Assembly (NCBI RefSeq): GCF_900129795.1
Contig: NZ_FQWW01000007.1
Location: 186,001 to 250,000 of the forward strand
Length of the DNA: 64,000 nucleotides
Reading direction: 5' to 3'
DNA from: Flavobacterium sp. CF108
GTDB lineage: Bacteria > Bacteroidota > Bacteroidia > Flavobacteriales > Flavobacteriaceae
Shown: in pieces, positions 17,859 to 27,296 of the stretch
How positions within the stretch are numbered: the stretch's first letter is position 1
How the letters are laid out: each line of letters opens with the position of its first letter
Position numbers and translations under genes: made by a program
Notes under the pieces: generated by a model
The model's database searches: none
What the model saw: only the letters and a program-made list of their open reading frames with translations
What the model was told of the DNA's origin: nothing

Positions 17859-17897
17859 ATTAAGAAAACGTTAATAGTAACAATACCCCGTGATATT
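17859..17897 (+). promoter_or_regulatory. 11-bp TTAA direct repeat and TGATATT block before fecR 2
   Basis: ATTAAGAAAACGTTAAT holds TTAAG (17860) and TTAAT (17871), 11 bp apart. CCCGTGATATT follows, with TGATATT at 17891-17897. The same arrangement recurs before both beta-helix lipoprotein genes (22216 and 23741), with GTTAA-to-TGATATT offsets of 21, 20 and 21 bases. Confidence 0.65.
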
Positions 17898-17970
17898 TAA
17901 AAGAATGAAAACCTAATGTAGTTGAATCGGGGAGATTCGCGCATGATTTTTCGATTCTAAATAAATCTAA

Positions 17971-18819
17971 ATGAGAAATAAAAAATTAAAAGAAGAATGG
18001 AATGCTATACCTAATAGAGGTATTCTTCCAAATGATACAGAAGCCAGAATGTGGAATAACATTCGGAAGTCTACAATTCATAAATATAAAAACCTTTATA
18101 ATTGGACTGCCGCTGCTTGTGCTGTAGTAGTTCTTTCTATTGGGGGCTATCATTCTTTTAATCGATTAGATTTATCTAAGCCTAAAATTACTTCAACCAT
18201 AACTTTTAAAGATGATATACGCCTTATATCTCTGCCTGACGGTACAAGAGTTTGGCTGAATCAAAATACAGTAATAGATTATCCGGCAAAATTTTCCAAA
18301 AAGGAACGAAATGTAACTTTAAGAGGAGAAGCCTTTTTTGAGGTAAAGCGAGATGTTACACGCCCGTTTATTATTACTTCTGGTGCTGTAAAAACAACTG
18401 TTTTGGGAACTTCATTCAATGTTAAAGCCTACAATGACAATGATGCTCAGGTAAGCGTAAGAACAGGAAAAGTAAAAGTTGAAAGTACACAAAATACTGT
18501 TTTCCTTGAAAGAGGTTATAGAGCCATATATGCCGAAAAAACGGCTACTGTTAATAAAGAGAAAACATACAGTTTTGAACCAAAGTGGAAAAATGTTTTA
18601 CTATATGTTGATGGTTTAACCCTTGATGAGGTTATTACAACACTAAAACGCGACCATAAGTTTACGGTGAATTATCTGGATGATGATTTAAAAAATCTAA
18701 AAATACAGGGAACTCTGGATACCCGACAAGGTTTTTATGAAACGCTGCAAACCATTGCTTTTGCTTTAGAAATACATATCAGCCCGGCCGGAAACAGCAC
18801 TTATATAATCGGTAAATAA
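17971..18819 (+). CDS. FecR-family anti-sigma factor (second system)
   Basis: The 282-aa protein has a short cytoplasmic N-terminus and one membrane helix (about 44-62, WTAAACAVVVLSIGGYHSF). A FecR domain (about 75-175, LPDGTRVWLNQNTVIDYP, GEAFFEVKRD, VLGTSFNVKAY) and a C-terminal DUF4974-type domain (about 210-280) follow. It partners the sigma factor at 17138 and the STN-bearing receptor at 18923. Confidence 0.92.
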   Translation: MRNKKLKEEWNAIPNRGILPNDTEARMWNNIRKSTIHKYKNLYNWTAAACAVVVLSIGGYHSFNRLDLSKPKITSTITFKDDIRLISLPDGTRVWLNQNTVIDYPAKFSKKERNVTLRGEAFFEVKRDVTRPFIITSGAVKTTVLGTSFNVKAYNDNDAQVSVRTGKVKVESTQNTVFLERGYRAIYAEKTATVNKEKTYSFEPKWKNVLLYVDGLTLDEVITTLKRDHKFTVNYLDDDLKNLKIQGTLDTRQGFYETLQTIAFALEIHISPAGNSTYIIGK

Positions 18820-18922
18820 TAAACAACAATTTATTGTCTACACAGCCATTATTTTAAAATTACGAAATAATTAACGCAAAATATCTTATTAAAATTAATT
18901 ACATAAACTAACAATTTCAACT

Positions 18923-21900
18923 ATGAACAATGATTTTTCCAGGCATTATTTTACTGCCATTTGGATTTTGCTTTTGGGATTTTTTCTCGGAACAAACACT
19001 ATTTATTCGCAAACAGGAACCGTATCGGTTGATTTTAAAAACTCTTCGCCTCAAAAAATCATTGATAATTTAAAATCACAAACACCTTATCAATTTGTTT
19101 ATCAAAAAGACCTTGACTTAAGTTTTCCGCTTGTTACCTTAAAAAAAGATAATGTAACAATCGATGAAGTACTGAATGATTTACAAACCTTAACCAATTT
19201 AGATTTTAGAAGAACAGACAATAATATTGCGGTTAAAAGAAACGACGCAGTTAAAAAAAAAAGGAGAGGGAAAATTGTAGGAAAGGTGGTTGATAACAAT
19301 GGACTTTCGCTTCCTGGAGCCAATATTAAAGTTGTTGAAACAGGTTTCGGCGCACAATCAGATATTGATGGCAGTTATACTTTAGAGCTTGAAGCCGGAG
19401 AATATACTATTGAGATAAGCGTGATTTCTTTTCAAACTCAAAAAATTACTCATGTAAAAGTGCAGGATGGAGAAGAGACACCACTAGTTGTTTCTTTAAA
19501 GGAAGATGCACAATCGCTAAATGAAGTAATCATTGTACAAAATTATAAGCAGGCTACAGCTTCGGTTGAAGGAATGTTAATTCAACAAAAAAAGGCTGCC
19601 CAGTTTTCTGATGGTATTTCGGCAGAACAAATCGCAAGAACTCCTGATAGAGACGTAGCAGCTTCTTTAAAACGTATCACGGGAGTTACAACTGTAAATG
19701 ATAAATATGTTGTAGTACGTTCGATGGGAGAAAGATGGAATCAGGCCGTTATGGATGGAATCGCTTTACCAAGTACTGATGCTTATCAGCAAAACTTTTC
19801 TTTTGATATTATTCCAACTGCAATGGTAGAGAGTATCGTAGTAAGTAAATCTGCTACGCCAGATATGTACGCTAATTTTGCCGGAGGATATGTAGAAGTA
19901 AAAACAAAAGATATCCCAAAAGAAAATTTCACCAATTTTTCTATTAGTAATTCTTATAACAGCAAGAGTACTTTTAAAGAGAGACTATCAAAACAGGAGG
20001 GTGATTACGATTATTGGGGATTTGATGACGGAAGACGTAATTATCCTACTAATCACACAACAATAGATCCGCCAACAACAGAGGCAGTATCTGGACCGTT
20101 TATTGCATATTCTAAACTATTTACCCAAGATAATTTTACTACTTATAAAACATATGGAGCACCGGGAACTACGCTTCAGTTTGGTTTAGGGCGTGTTTAT
20201 AAATTAAAAGACAATAACAAATGGGGGTTTGTAGGTTCTTTTATTTTTAAAAACACGCAGGAAACCTTAGAAATTGAACACACTCAAAGAGGAAGTTACC
20301 AAAAGAATTCTTTATTTGAAGAAGAGAACAAAGATAGAGCTTATTCAACTTTTACAAGATACGGTTTTAGAAACTCAGGAAACAACTACAATTATAATTC
20401 AACATTAGGCGGTATGTTTAACGCTGCAATTCAGCTTGACAACCATAAAATTACAATGCGTAACACCGTTATGCACATCTACAATAATCAATTAACGCAA
20501 ATTAGCGGCTGGACAGATGGTACTTATATTCCAGATATATTAAGCGGCCAAAATTTGCCTACCACATCTGAATCTAATTACCCTGTTTACACGACTTTTA
20601 TTCAGAATAAAATTGAAGGAAATCACAAATTTGATAAGTTAGAAGTCAATTGGTATGGAGCGTATGGAAACGTTAGAAAAGATACCAAAGACGCAACATT
20701 TGTAGACATTGGGAGAGTAAAAGTAGGTGATGATATTCTGTCAGCTTATAGTGTCGATAACACTAAACAGAGATTTCCATTTAGCCGTAGTTATTTTACA
20801 AATGACGAAGTAGATTACAATTGGGCAGTTAATTTTAAATACGTTTTGAATTTTGGTGATTCTTTTACAAACGATATCAAGGCAGGATATTTTGGTACTT
20901 ATAAAAAAGCAACCAATCAACAGGAATCAGCAAAATTGATTACGGTTGGCCAGGCAGCTACTAGTGTAACAATTTACGAACCTTTACCAGAATTTTTAGA
21001 TGGCTCAAATTACTATTATGGCGGTTTTGGCTGGCAAAAATATGGTATCTATGGTAATAGATATGTTGGAGATGTTAAGGTGCATTCTCCTTATTTAATG
21101 CTCGATGATAAAATTGGTCAATACGTAAGATTCGTTTGGGGAGTAAGGGCAGAAAGCTATTTATATACTCAAATAGAAAGCCAGTCTGAAAATCCTAGTG
21201 GTTTTTCTGAAGTACAAGGAGATGATAAAGTATGGCAATTTCTGCCATCTGCCAGTTTAATTATCAGTCCAACTAATAAAATGAATGTCAGATTGGGTTA
21301 CAATAAATCAGTTTTACGTCCGCAATTTGCAGAACGCTTAGGTATTCCATATTATGACCCGCTTCGCGCTGCTAAAATTTACAATTATACAGACGGAATA
21401 GTTTCGAGCGTTGCTAATAATTATGATTTAAAGTTAGAATGGTTTCCTTCTGGAGGAGAAATTTTATCCTTTGGGATATATCATAAAGATATCGATAATC
21501 CAATTGAAGCTGTAGGTTTTTTAAATCCATCAGGTTTTAGGGATATCTACAATATTAATTCAAATAAAGCCAAACTTTGGGGAGTTGAATTAGAATTCTA
21601 TAAAAGTCTTTCTTTTTTAGGTGAAGGTGATCTTTTAAAACATTTGTTTGTTTACGGAAATGCTTCTGTAAATGATACAAAAGTTACTTCATACGTTAGT
21701 CTAGAGGGTAACGGAGAACTTTATGAAGCGAACAGACCGCTTTACGGGCAGTCGCCATATACTTATAACTTAGGAATGGATTATGTTGGCGACCGTTTTG
21801 GATTCAGCCTTAGACATAATGCTGTTGGAGATCAATATATTTTGGTTGGTTTTGACTATTCGGCAGAGGAAATCCGTATGCCTTATTCACAAACAGATGC

Positions 21901-22162
21901 TCAGCTGAGTTATAAATTTTTCAAGAAGAAAGACCTGCAGTTTAAATTCAGTATCAAAAATATGTTTGATACAGGCGTACAAACCTACAATAATAGAAAC
22001 AGTTACAGTAAAATAGAAGATGTGCCAATGGGATCTAACCCAAGGTCAGGATACAGTCTTGGAGCTAATGCAACCAAGAAGTATGACCCGGATATTGATC
22101 AGGTAGTATTTAAATCATTTGCAGGAAGAACGATTAGTATTTCTCTAAACTATGATTTTTAA
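18923..22162 (+). CDS. TonB-dependent outer-membrane receptor with STN signalling domain (no SusD partner)
   Basis: The 1079-aa protein has a signal peptide (about 1-30, ends TIYSQ), STN domain (about 36-95), carboxypeptidase-regulatory-like domain (about 117-195), plug (about 215-330, with RITGVTTVNDKYVVVRSMG and ANFAGGYVEVKTKD) and a barrel ending in Phe (SISLNYDF). The SusC signature GYG is absent and no susD follows, so it is a classical transducing receptor. The downstream beta-helix lipoproteins may take the place of a SusD-like surface partner; that is inference. Confidence 0.92.
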   Translation: MNNDFSRHYFTAIWILLLGFFLGTNTIYSQTGTVSVDFKNSSPQKIIDNLKSQTPYQFVYQKDLDLSFPLVTLKKDNVTIDEVLNDLQTLTNLDFRRTDNNIAVKRNDAVKKKRRGKIVGKVVDNNGLSLPGANIKVVETGFGAQSDIDGSYTLELEAGEYTIEISVISFQTQKITHVKVQDGEETPLVVSLKEDAQSLNEVIIVQNYKQATASVEGMLIQQKKAAQFSDGISAEQIARTPDRDVAASLKRITGVTTVNDKYVVVRSMGERWNQAVMDGIALPSTDAYQQNFSFDIIPTAMVESIVVSKSATPDMYANFAGGYVEVKTKDIPKENFTNFSISNSYNSKSTFKERLSKQEGDYDYWGFDDGRRNYPTNHTTIDPPTTEAVSGPFIAYSKLFTQDNFTTYKTYGAPGTTLQFGLGRVYKLKDNNKWGFVGSFIFKNTQETLEIEHTQRGSYQKNSLFEEENKDRAYSTFTRYGFRNSGNNYNYNSTLGGMFNAAIQLDNHKITMRNTVMHIYNNQLTQISGWTDGTYIPDILSGQNLPTTSESNYPVYTTFIQNKIEGNHKFDKLEVNWYGAYGNVRKDTKDATFVDIGRVKVGDDILSAYSVDNTKQRFPFSRSYFTNDEVDYNWAVNFKYVLNFGDSFTNDIKAGYFGTYKKATNQQESAKLITVGQAATSVTIYEPLPEFLDGSNYYYGGFGWQKYGIYGNRYVGDVKVHSPYLMLDDKIGQYVRFVWGVRAESYLYTQIESQSENPSGFSEVQGDDKVWQFLPSASLIISPTNKMNVRLGYNKSVLRPQFAERLGIPYYDPLRAAKIYNYTDGIVSSVANNYDLKLEWFPSGGEILSFGIYHKDIDNPIEAVGFLNPSGFRDIYNINSNKAKLWGVELEFYKSLSFLGEGDLLKHLFVYGNASVNDTKVTSYVSLEGNGELYEANRPLYGQSPYTYNLGMDYVGDRFGFSLRHNAVGDQYILVGFDYSAEEIRMPYSQTDAQLSYKFFKKKDLQFKFSIKNMFDTGVQTYNNRNSYSKIEDVPMGSNPRSGYSLGANATKKYDPDIDQVVFKSFAGRTISISLNYDF

Positions 22163-22215
22163 AATTAGCTATTGTTAATACTAAGTTTATAAATATAAGT
22201 ATTTTCCTGCTGGAT

Positions 22216-22256
22216 ATTAAGAAAAAGTTAACAATAAAAATAGACATGATATTTTG
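22216..22256 (+). promoter_or_regulatory. 11-bp TTAA direct repeat and -7-like block before beta-helix lipoprotein 1
   Basis: TTAAG (22217) and TTAAC (22228) are 11 bp apart. TGATATT at 22247 is followed by TTG, so TATTTTG forms a near match to the -7 consensus. The element lies about 150 bp before the likely ATG and starts about 55 bp after the receptor stop. Confidence 0.6.
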
Positions 22257-22401
22257 CTTTTTTGAAAGCTAATACAATAAAGAACGAGAATAAAAACTCT
22301 GTTGAATGTATTGAACCAGTTTATTTTAAAATTTTAAGAAGACCCTCTAATAAATTACTAAACTATCAAATATCATGTTTAATTATAAAAATAAAATTAG
22401 T

Positions 22402-23715
22402 ATGAAAAATATTTTCCTATTGGTAATTGCAGCTCTTATTATGACCTCTTGCCAAAATGATGATTCGTCTGATGCTTCTTTTTCTATAAAGACAGCAAGT
22501 GCTGATTACAGTGGATACCCTGCAGTAGTACAAACAGTAAGTGGCGATATTACAACAAATACAACATGGACAAGTGACAAAGTTTGGGAAATTAATGGAG
22601 TACTAAGGGTAAAATCTGGAGCGACATTAACAATTCAGGCAGGTACATTTATTAAAGCCAAGCCTCTTGCATCTGGAGTTGCTCAAGGGGTTCTTGTTAT
22701 TACTAAAACAGGTAAAATTAATGCACAAGGAACTATAAATTCACCAATTATTTTTACCAGCTACAATTTATTAGATGGCAATGCATCAACAACAGCTGTT
22801 CCTGGGGATTTTGGAGGTGTTATTGTTTTAGGTGATGATCAGACAAATACGGGATCAACTACAGATATTGTTGAAGGATTAGGAGACCAGCCTAATGTAT
22901 CTGATTTTTATTATGGAGGAGCAAATGCAGCTCATAACGGAGGAACTATAACGTATGTTCGTATAGAATTTGCTGGTAGAATTTTAGATTGGACAAACGG
23001 GGTAGAAATCAATGGTCTTACTTTTGGTGGTGTTGGAGCTTCTACAACGGTTAATCATGTACAGGTATCATACAGTTTAGATGATTCATTTGAATTTTTT
23101 GGAGGAAGAGTTAATGCTTCACATTTAGTTTCATTTGCACCACAAGATGATAATTTTGATTTTGATCTTGGCTATACAGGAACTATCACTAAAGCGATAG
23201 CACTTGCTGATATAAATTCTTTACATGCTTATAATGGAACAGCACCAAACTTAGTACCAGATTCTAATGGTATCGAATTAGACAATAATGCTATAGGTCG
23301 TTCAACAACTCTTATAACTCGTCCTGTAATTTCTCAAATGTCAATTATCGGAGTAAGTAATCCTACATCTGCCAATTTATACGAAAAAGGTATCCATGTG
23401 CGTAGACTAGGACAAATTAACTTTAGAGATGTTACTGTTACAGGATACAATCATGGAATTGTTTGGGAATCTCCTTCGGTATCGTCTGCTTCTCTATGGA
23501 GTGCGGTATCAATCCACGGATATGTAAATCCAGTATTGCCAACAACAACAGTTCTAGGGTTTGGAAATGTCTCATCAACCGTAAATCCAGGACACAAATG
23601 GTCTTTAACACAGCCATTCTTTAATGATGGTCCTTTAGATTTTACTGGTGCAACAGGCGCATTTAAAACAGAAGCACTTTGGACAAACAACTGGACTAAG
23701 TTTGTTAATTTCTAA
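22402..23715 (+). CDS. Beta-helix lipoprotein, paralogue 1
   Basis: I chose the ATG at 22402 (MKNIFLLVIAALIMTSCQN, lipobox Cys17, 437 aa); an ATG nine codons earlier would put charged residues before the signal peptide. After a short Ser/Asp linker come parallel beta-helix-type repeats: KVWEINGVLRVKSGATLTIQ, GVLVITKTGKINAQGTINSP, and later FEFFGG and DDNFDFDLGYTG blocks. Similar proteins occur beside TonB receptors in Bacteroidota. It is about the same length as, and clearly homologous over its full length to, the next gene. Confidence 0.85.
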   Translation: MKNIFLLVIAALIMTSCQNDDSSDASFSIKTASADYSGYPAVVQTVSGDITTNTTWTSDKVWEINGVLRVKSGATLTIQAGTFIKAKPLASGVAQGVLVITKTGKINAQGTINSPIIFTSYNLLDGNASTTAVPGDFGGVIVLGDDQTNTGSTTDIVEGLGDQPNVSDFYYGGANAAHNGGTITYVRIEFAGRILDWTNGVEINGLTFGGVGASTTVNHVQVSYSLDDSFEFFGGRVNASHLVSFAPQDDNFDFDLGYTGTITKAIALADINSLHAYNGTAPNLVPDSNGIELDNNAIGRSTTLITRPVISQMSIIGVSNPTSANLYEKGIHVRRLGQINFRDVTVTGYNHGIVWESPSVSSASLWSAVSIHGYVNPVLPTTTVLGFGNVSSTVNPGHKWSLTQPFFNDGPLDFTGATGAFKTEALWTNNWTKFVNF

Positions 23716-24208
23716 TATTCCAAATAGTTTTTCAGGCAGTATTAAGAAAAAGTTAACAATAAAAAACACCCATGATATTCTGTTATTTCAAAAGCTAATA
23801 CTAATAAATAAACAAGTTGGGTAAAAATAAAAACTCTTTTTGCTGAGAGTATTTAAAATGTTCTTTGAAAAATTTAAATAGATAAAAGAATGAAACCTGC
23901 AGATATACGGAATCTTCAATTTAAGCCAAAAAACAATAAAGAAGACAAGGCATTAGGTTTATCATATCCAAAGACATTTATCTTTTTGTGTATTTAAATT
24001 TTAAAGGGAATCGAAGTTGATCCTTTCATTGAAATGAAAAAATCCTAATAGTGAAAGATGGAAGTTAGGTAAGCTCCCCGGACGGTAAAACGGATGTGTT
24101 TGAAAAAACAAATTTACCAAAAACGAGAAAGACCTAAGGAAAGAAATTTTGCTGCTCTCTCCAAAGGCCTAGTTTAATAGCGGCAAATATAGCAATAATT
24201 AAATTATT
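23716..24208. other. Long leader between the beta-helix paralogues
   Basis: About 490 bp. The first 130 bp are homologous to the leader of paralogue 1 (TTAAGAAAAAGTTAACA, TGATATT, AAAGCTAATA, AAAAACTCT). The remaining 330 bp have no counterpart there. They contain a short frame at 23890-23997 (35 codons, MKPADIRNLQFKPKNN) and a G+C-richer stretch around 24076-24110 (GCTCCCCGGACGG). This could be a structured leader, a small RNA or a gene remnant; I cannot decide. Confidence 0.5.
23741..23780 (+). promoter_or_regulatory. 11-bp TTAA direct repeat and TGATATT block before beta-helix lipoprotein 2
   Basis: TTAAG (23742) and TTAAC (23753) are 11 bp apart, with CCCATGATATT ending at 23779. The spacing equals that of the fecR 2 copy, and the sequence is nearly identical to the copy at 22216. 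The start codon of the next gene is about 430 bp away, implying a long 5' untranslated region if this promoter is used. Confidence 0.6.
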
Positions 24209-25525
24209 ATGAAAAAATTTTTTATGTTCGCAATTGTAGCTCTACTTGTGAGTTCTTGCCAAAATGATGATTCTTCTGCTGATTCTTCTTTTTCTATGAA
24301 AGCTGCTGGGGCTGACTACAGCGGATATCCTACAACAGTGCAAACTGTAAGTGGAGATATTACAACTAACACAACTTGGACAAGTGACAAAGTTTGGGAA
24401 ATTAACGGAGTAGTTCGTGTAAAATCTGGAGCTACATTAACAATCCAGGCAGGTACTTACATTAAAGCAAAACCTCTTGCTGCTGGTGTTGCTACAGGAG
24501 TTCTTGTAATTACTAAAACTGGTAAAATTAATGCACAAGGAACTTTAAATGCTCCAATTATCTTTACAAGTTACAACTTGTTAGATGGTAACGCTTCTAC
24601 AAAAGGAGCTCCTGGAGATTTTGGTGGTCTTGTAATTTTAGGTGATGATCAGGTTAATAACGGATCAACTACTAATATTATCGAAGGATTAGGTGATCAG
24701 CCAAATGTTTCTGATTTCTTCTATGGTGGATCTAATGCTTCTCACAATGCAGGAACAATTTCTTATGTTCGTGTTGAATTTGCTGGTAGAATCTTAGATG
24801 CTGCAACTGGTGTTGAAATCAATGGTGTAACTTTTGGTGGAGTTGGTGCTCTTACTACAGTTAATCACGTTCAGGTTTCTTACGGTAGAGACGATTCATT
24901 TGAATTTTTTGGAGGTAGAGTTAATGCTACTCATTTAGTTTCTTTTGCTCCAGATGATGATAACTTTGATTTTGATTTAGGTTACACTGGAACAATCACA
25001 AAAGCAATCGCTCTTGCTGATATTAATTCTACTCACAGTACAAGTGGTACTGCACCAAACTTAGTACCAGATTCTAATGGTATCGAGTTAGATAACAATG
25101 CTGGTGGTACTTCTACAACAATTATTACACGTCCTGTTATCTCTCAATTATCTATTATTGGTGTAAGTTCTGCAACAGCTGCTAACTCATACGAAAATGG
25201 AATCCACGTACGTAGATTAGGGCAAATCAGCCTTACTGATGCTACTGTAACAGGATACAACAGAGGAATCAACTGGGAATCTCCTTCAGTATCAACTGGT
25301 TCTTCTTGGTCTGCAATATCTATCCACGGATATGTTAATCCAGTATTGCCAACAACAGTTGCTTTAGGTTTTGGAAATGCTACATCTACTGTAGTTCCAG
25401 GACACAAATGGTCTTTAACTCAGCCATTCTTTAATGACAGTGCATTTGACCTTTCTGGTGCTACAGGTGCATTCAAAACTGAAGCACTTTGGACAGCTAC
25501 TTGGACTAAGTTTTCAAATTTCTAA
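24209..25525 (+). CDS. Beta-helix lipoprotein, paralogue 2
   Basis: The 438-aa protein has signal peptide MKKFFMFAIVALLVSSC (lipid-anchor Cys17) followed by QNDDSS, as in paralogue 1. The rest aligns throughout, including SGATLTIQAGTYIKAKPLA, EGLGDQPNVSDFFYGG and HKWSLTQPFFND. Differences are spread evenly, so this is an old tandem duplication with both copies intact. The product should be a surface-exposed or periplasmic beta-helix; its ligand is unknown. A strong terminator follows. Confidence 0.86.
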   Translation: MKKFFMFAIVALLVSSCQNDDSSADSSFSMKAAGADYSGYPTTVQTVSGDITTNTTWTSDKVWEINGVVRVKSGATLTIQAGTYIKAKPLAAGVATGVLVITKTGKINAQGTLNAPIIFTSYNLLDGNASTKGAPGDFGGLVILGDDQVNNGSTTNIIEGLGDQPNVSDFFYGGSNASHNAGTISYVRVEFAGRILDAATGVEINGVTFGGVGALTTVNHVQVSYGRDDSFEFFGGRVNATHLVSFAPDDDNFDFDLGYTGTITKAIALADINSTHSTSGTAPNLVPDSNGIELDNNAGGTSTTIITRPVISQLSIIGVSSATAANSYENGIHVRRLGQISLTDATVTGYNRGINWESPSVSTGSSWSAISIHGYVNPVLPTTVALGFGNATSTVVPGHKWSLTQPFFNDSAFDLSGATGAFKTEALWTATWTKFSNF

Positions 25526-25553
25526 TTAGTTAGGTTAAGCAATATTTAATTCA

Positions 25554-25583
25554 GCATGGGCAGCATTTCTGTCCATGCTTTTT
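25554..25583 (+). terminator. Intrinsic terminator after beta-helix lipoprotein 2
   Basis: A 10-bp stem GCATGGGCAG / CTGTCCATGC (one G-U pair) with loop CATTT is followed by TTTTT. It lies 28 bp after the stop and only 12 bp before the next ATG. Confidence 0.85.
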
Positions 25584-25594
25584 ACAAATAAAAT

Positions 25595-26443
25595 ATGAAA
25601 AAAATTATACTATTATTTTTATTACTAATGATTACAACTGTATCATCTGCCCAGTTTACAATTTGGGAAGATGATTTTGAGGATGGTGACGTTTCAGATT
25701 GGACTTTATTAGACAAAGATGGCAACAGCAGTAACTGGAGTGCCCGAAAAAACATTCAATTTGATGAAAATACAGGAGGAATTAAAGATGGTAATTTTAA
25801 TGTATTAGGTTCTTATAATATTGATTTAAATACGGGTGCGGCGCTTGATATAATAGAACAAAACTGGGCCATGCTGCCAGCAATAGATTTGTCGTACTAC
25901 AGCGGAAAAATTGAATTAGATTTTACTGCACAAATGGCAATTTTCGGCGGAAGCAAAAATATTTTAGTATACGGAGGAACATCTCCAGATCCGGCTTCAG
26001 CCACACTTTTGGGAACCGTTTATATGGAAAGAATATCACAATTAGATCCGGAATTTAAAGATTATGTGGTAGATATTTCGCAGTTTGTCGGCAATCAAAA
26101 CGTTTACATTTCCCTTTTAAATGAAAACAGCAATTTTGTTGGATATGAAGTTGATAAAGTATGGATCACTGCCGAAGCACTTTTAGGTGTTGACGATTTC
26201 GATAAAAATAATACAATTCGCCTTAAACAAAATCCTGTTGCCGAAAATTTAGAATTAGAAATAAGCGAACAATTTCTAAACGAAGATTTTGCAGCAAAAA
26301 TTTATAATTCCTCAGGATTGTTAGTTAAAAGTAATGCAGATTTAAAAGAAAATATTTCAGTAGTAAATCTTCCGCAGGGAATTTATTTTCTGGTAATATC
26401 AAATAATACAACTTCCAAAAAAATAAAATTTATCAAAAAGTAA
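25595..26443 (+). CDS. Secreted protein with T9SS type A C-terminal sorting domain
   Basis: The 282-aa protein has signal peptide MKKIILLFLLLMITTVSSAQ. A carbohydrate-binding/anchor-J-like beta-sandwich (about 22-200, WEDDFEDGDVSDWTLLDKDG) is followed by a Por-type sorting domain (about 205-282, LKQNPVAENLELEI to IYFLVISNNTTSKKIKFIKK). It should cross the outer membrane through T9SS and be released or attached to the cell surface. Because it follows a terminator it probably relies on read-through or its own promoter; it may begin the 25.6-28.7 kb operon. Confidence 0.85.
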   Translation: MKKIILLFLLLMITTVSSAQFTIWEDDFEDGDVSDWTLLDKDGNSSNWSARKNIQFDENTGGIKDGNFNVLGSYNIDLNTGAALDIIEQNWAMLPAIDLSYYSGKIELDFTAQMAIFGGSKNILVYGGTSPDPASATLLGTVYMERISQLDPEFKDYVVDISQFVGNQNVYISLLNENSNFVGYEVDKVWITAEALLGVDDFDKNNTIRLKQNPVAENLELEISEQFLNEDFAAKIYNSSGLLVKSNADLKENISVVNLPQGIYFLVISNNTTSKKIKFIKK

Positions 26444-26489
26444 ACAGATAATTATTTTCAGAAATAATTATAAAGACAAAATATAAAAT

Positions 26490-27272
26490 ATGAAAACTAA
26501 AATTGTTCCAATACTTTTATTTTCAATTGTACTTCTTCTTTGCCAGGCCTGCATCAATGAAGATATGGTTCCTTATTATGAAGAACAGCAGCCCGGAAAA
26601 GTAGTAATACAAGGTTACAATGCACAAAAAGATTCTATACAAATAGCGGTAGATGGAAAAATCCTTGTAGAAGGAAAAACAAATGCCTACATAAAAAAAG
26701 TTGCTAAAAATTACGAATTTGTATTTTATTCAAATAAAACAAAATTGGTTGAAATTACGAATAAAGTAAGCAAGCAGCTTCTACAATCTTATCAACTAAC
26801 TACTGCAAAACCTATTGATACTATTTCTTTTTATACCAAAGAAGATTTATGGATAAACAATGTTTTGGCAACGAAACCCGGAAAAATAACACAGACAGGA
26901 AATGCAGGTTTCAAATTTATTTTTCCAACCCTTAATAAATATTCTGCCAGCGGTTATACCGGAAAACTAGACGGAATAATGCGCAAAGTAAACGGAGAAG
27001 TAGTAGGAGTAGTCAAAAACATTGGCAAAGATAACTTCAGCGATTTTATAGAATTTCCATCAAGTCTGCCTCCAATTATCAGAATGGAATTGGTTAAACA
27101 TAATACAACCGAATCTTATATAAGCGGCAGACAAGTTATTACAGTTATGCTGATGCTGCCAAACAAATCAGGATTAATCGTTTTGGATGAAAGAAAAGAT
27201 GGAAATGGCAAATTTCAAAGTGTTGATGCAAGTTTAAATCTGGTAGATTTTTTTGATTTTACGGCTCATTAA
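26490..27272 (+). CDS. Lipoprotein of unknown function, 260 aa
   Basis: Signal peptide MKTKIVPILLFSIVLLLCQAC gives lipid-anchor Cys21, followed by INEDMVPYYEEQQPGKV. The body is rich in beta-strand patterns; no catalytic motif is visible and I do not recognise the family. It sits 46 bp after the T9SS cargo gene and 24 bp before the S41 protease, so the three genes probably form one transcript. Confidence 0.7.
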   Translation: MKTKIVPILLFSIVLLLCQACINEDMVPYYEEQQPGKVVIQGYNAQKDSIQIAVDGKILVEGKTNAYIKKVAKNYEFVFYSNKTKLVEITNKVSKQLLQSYQLTTAKPIDTISFYTKEDLWINNVLATKPGKITQTGNAGFKFIFPTLNKYSASGYTGKLDGIMRKVNGEVVGVVKNIGKDNFSDFIEFPSSLPPIIRMELVKHNTTESYISGRQVITVMLMLPNKSGLIVLDERKDGNGKFQSVDASLNLVDFFDFTAH

Positions 27273-27296
27273 AATAATTAATTCTAAGATTATCCA

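Noticed and set aside
24060..24180. Possible cobalamin or other known riboswitch in the leader of beta-helix paralogue 2
   Set aside because: I could not find the conserved cores of riboswitch classes I know, so no class is claimed.
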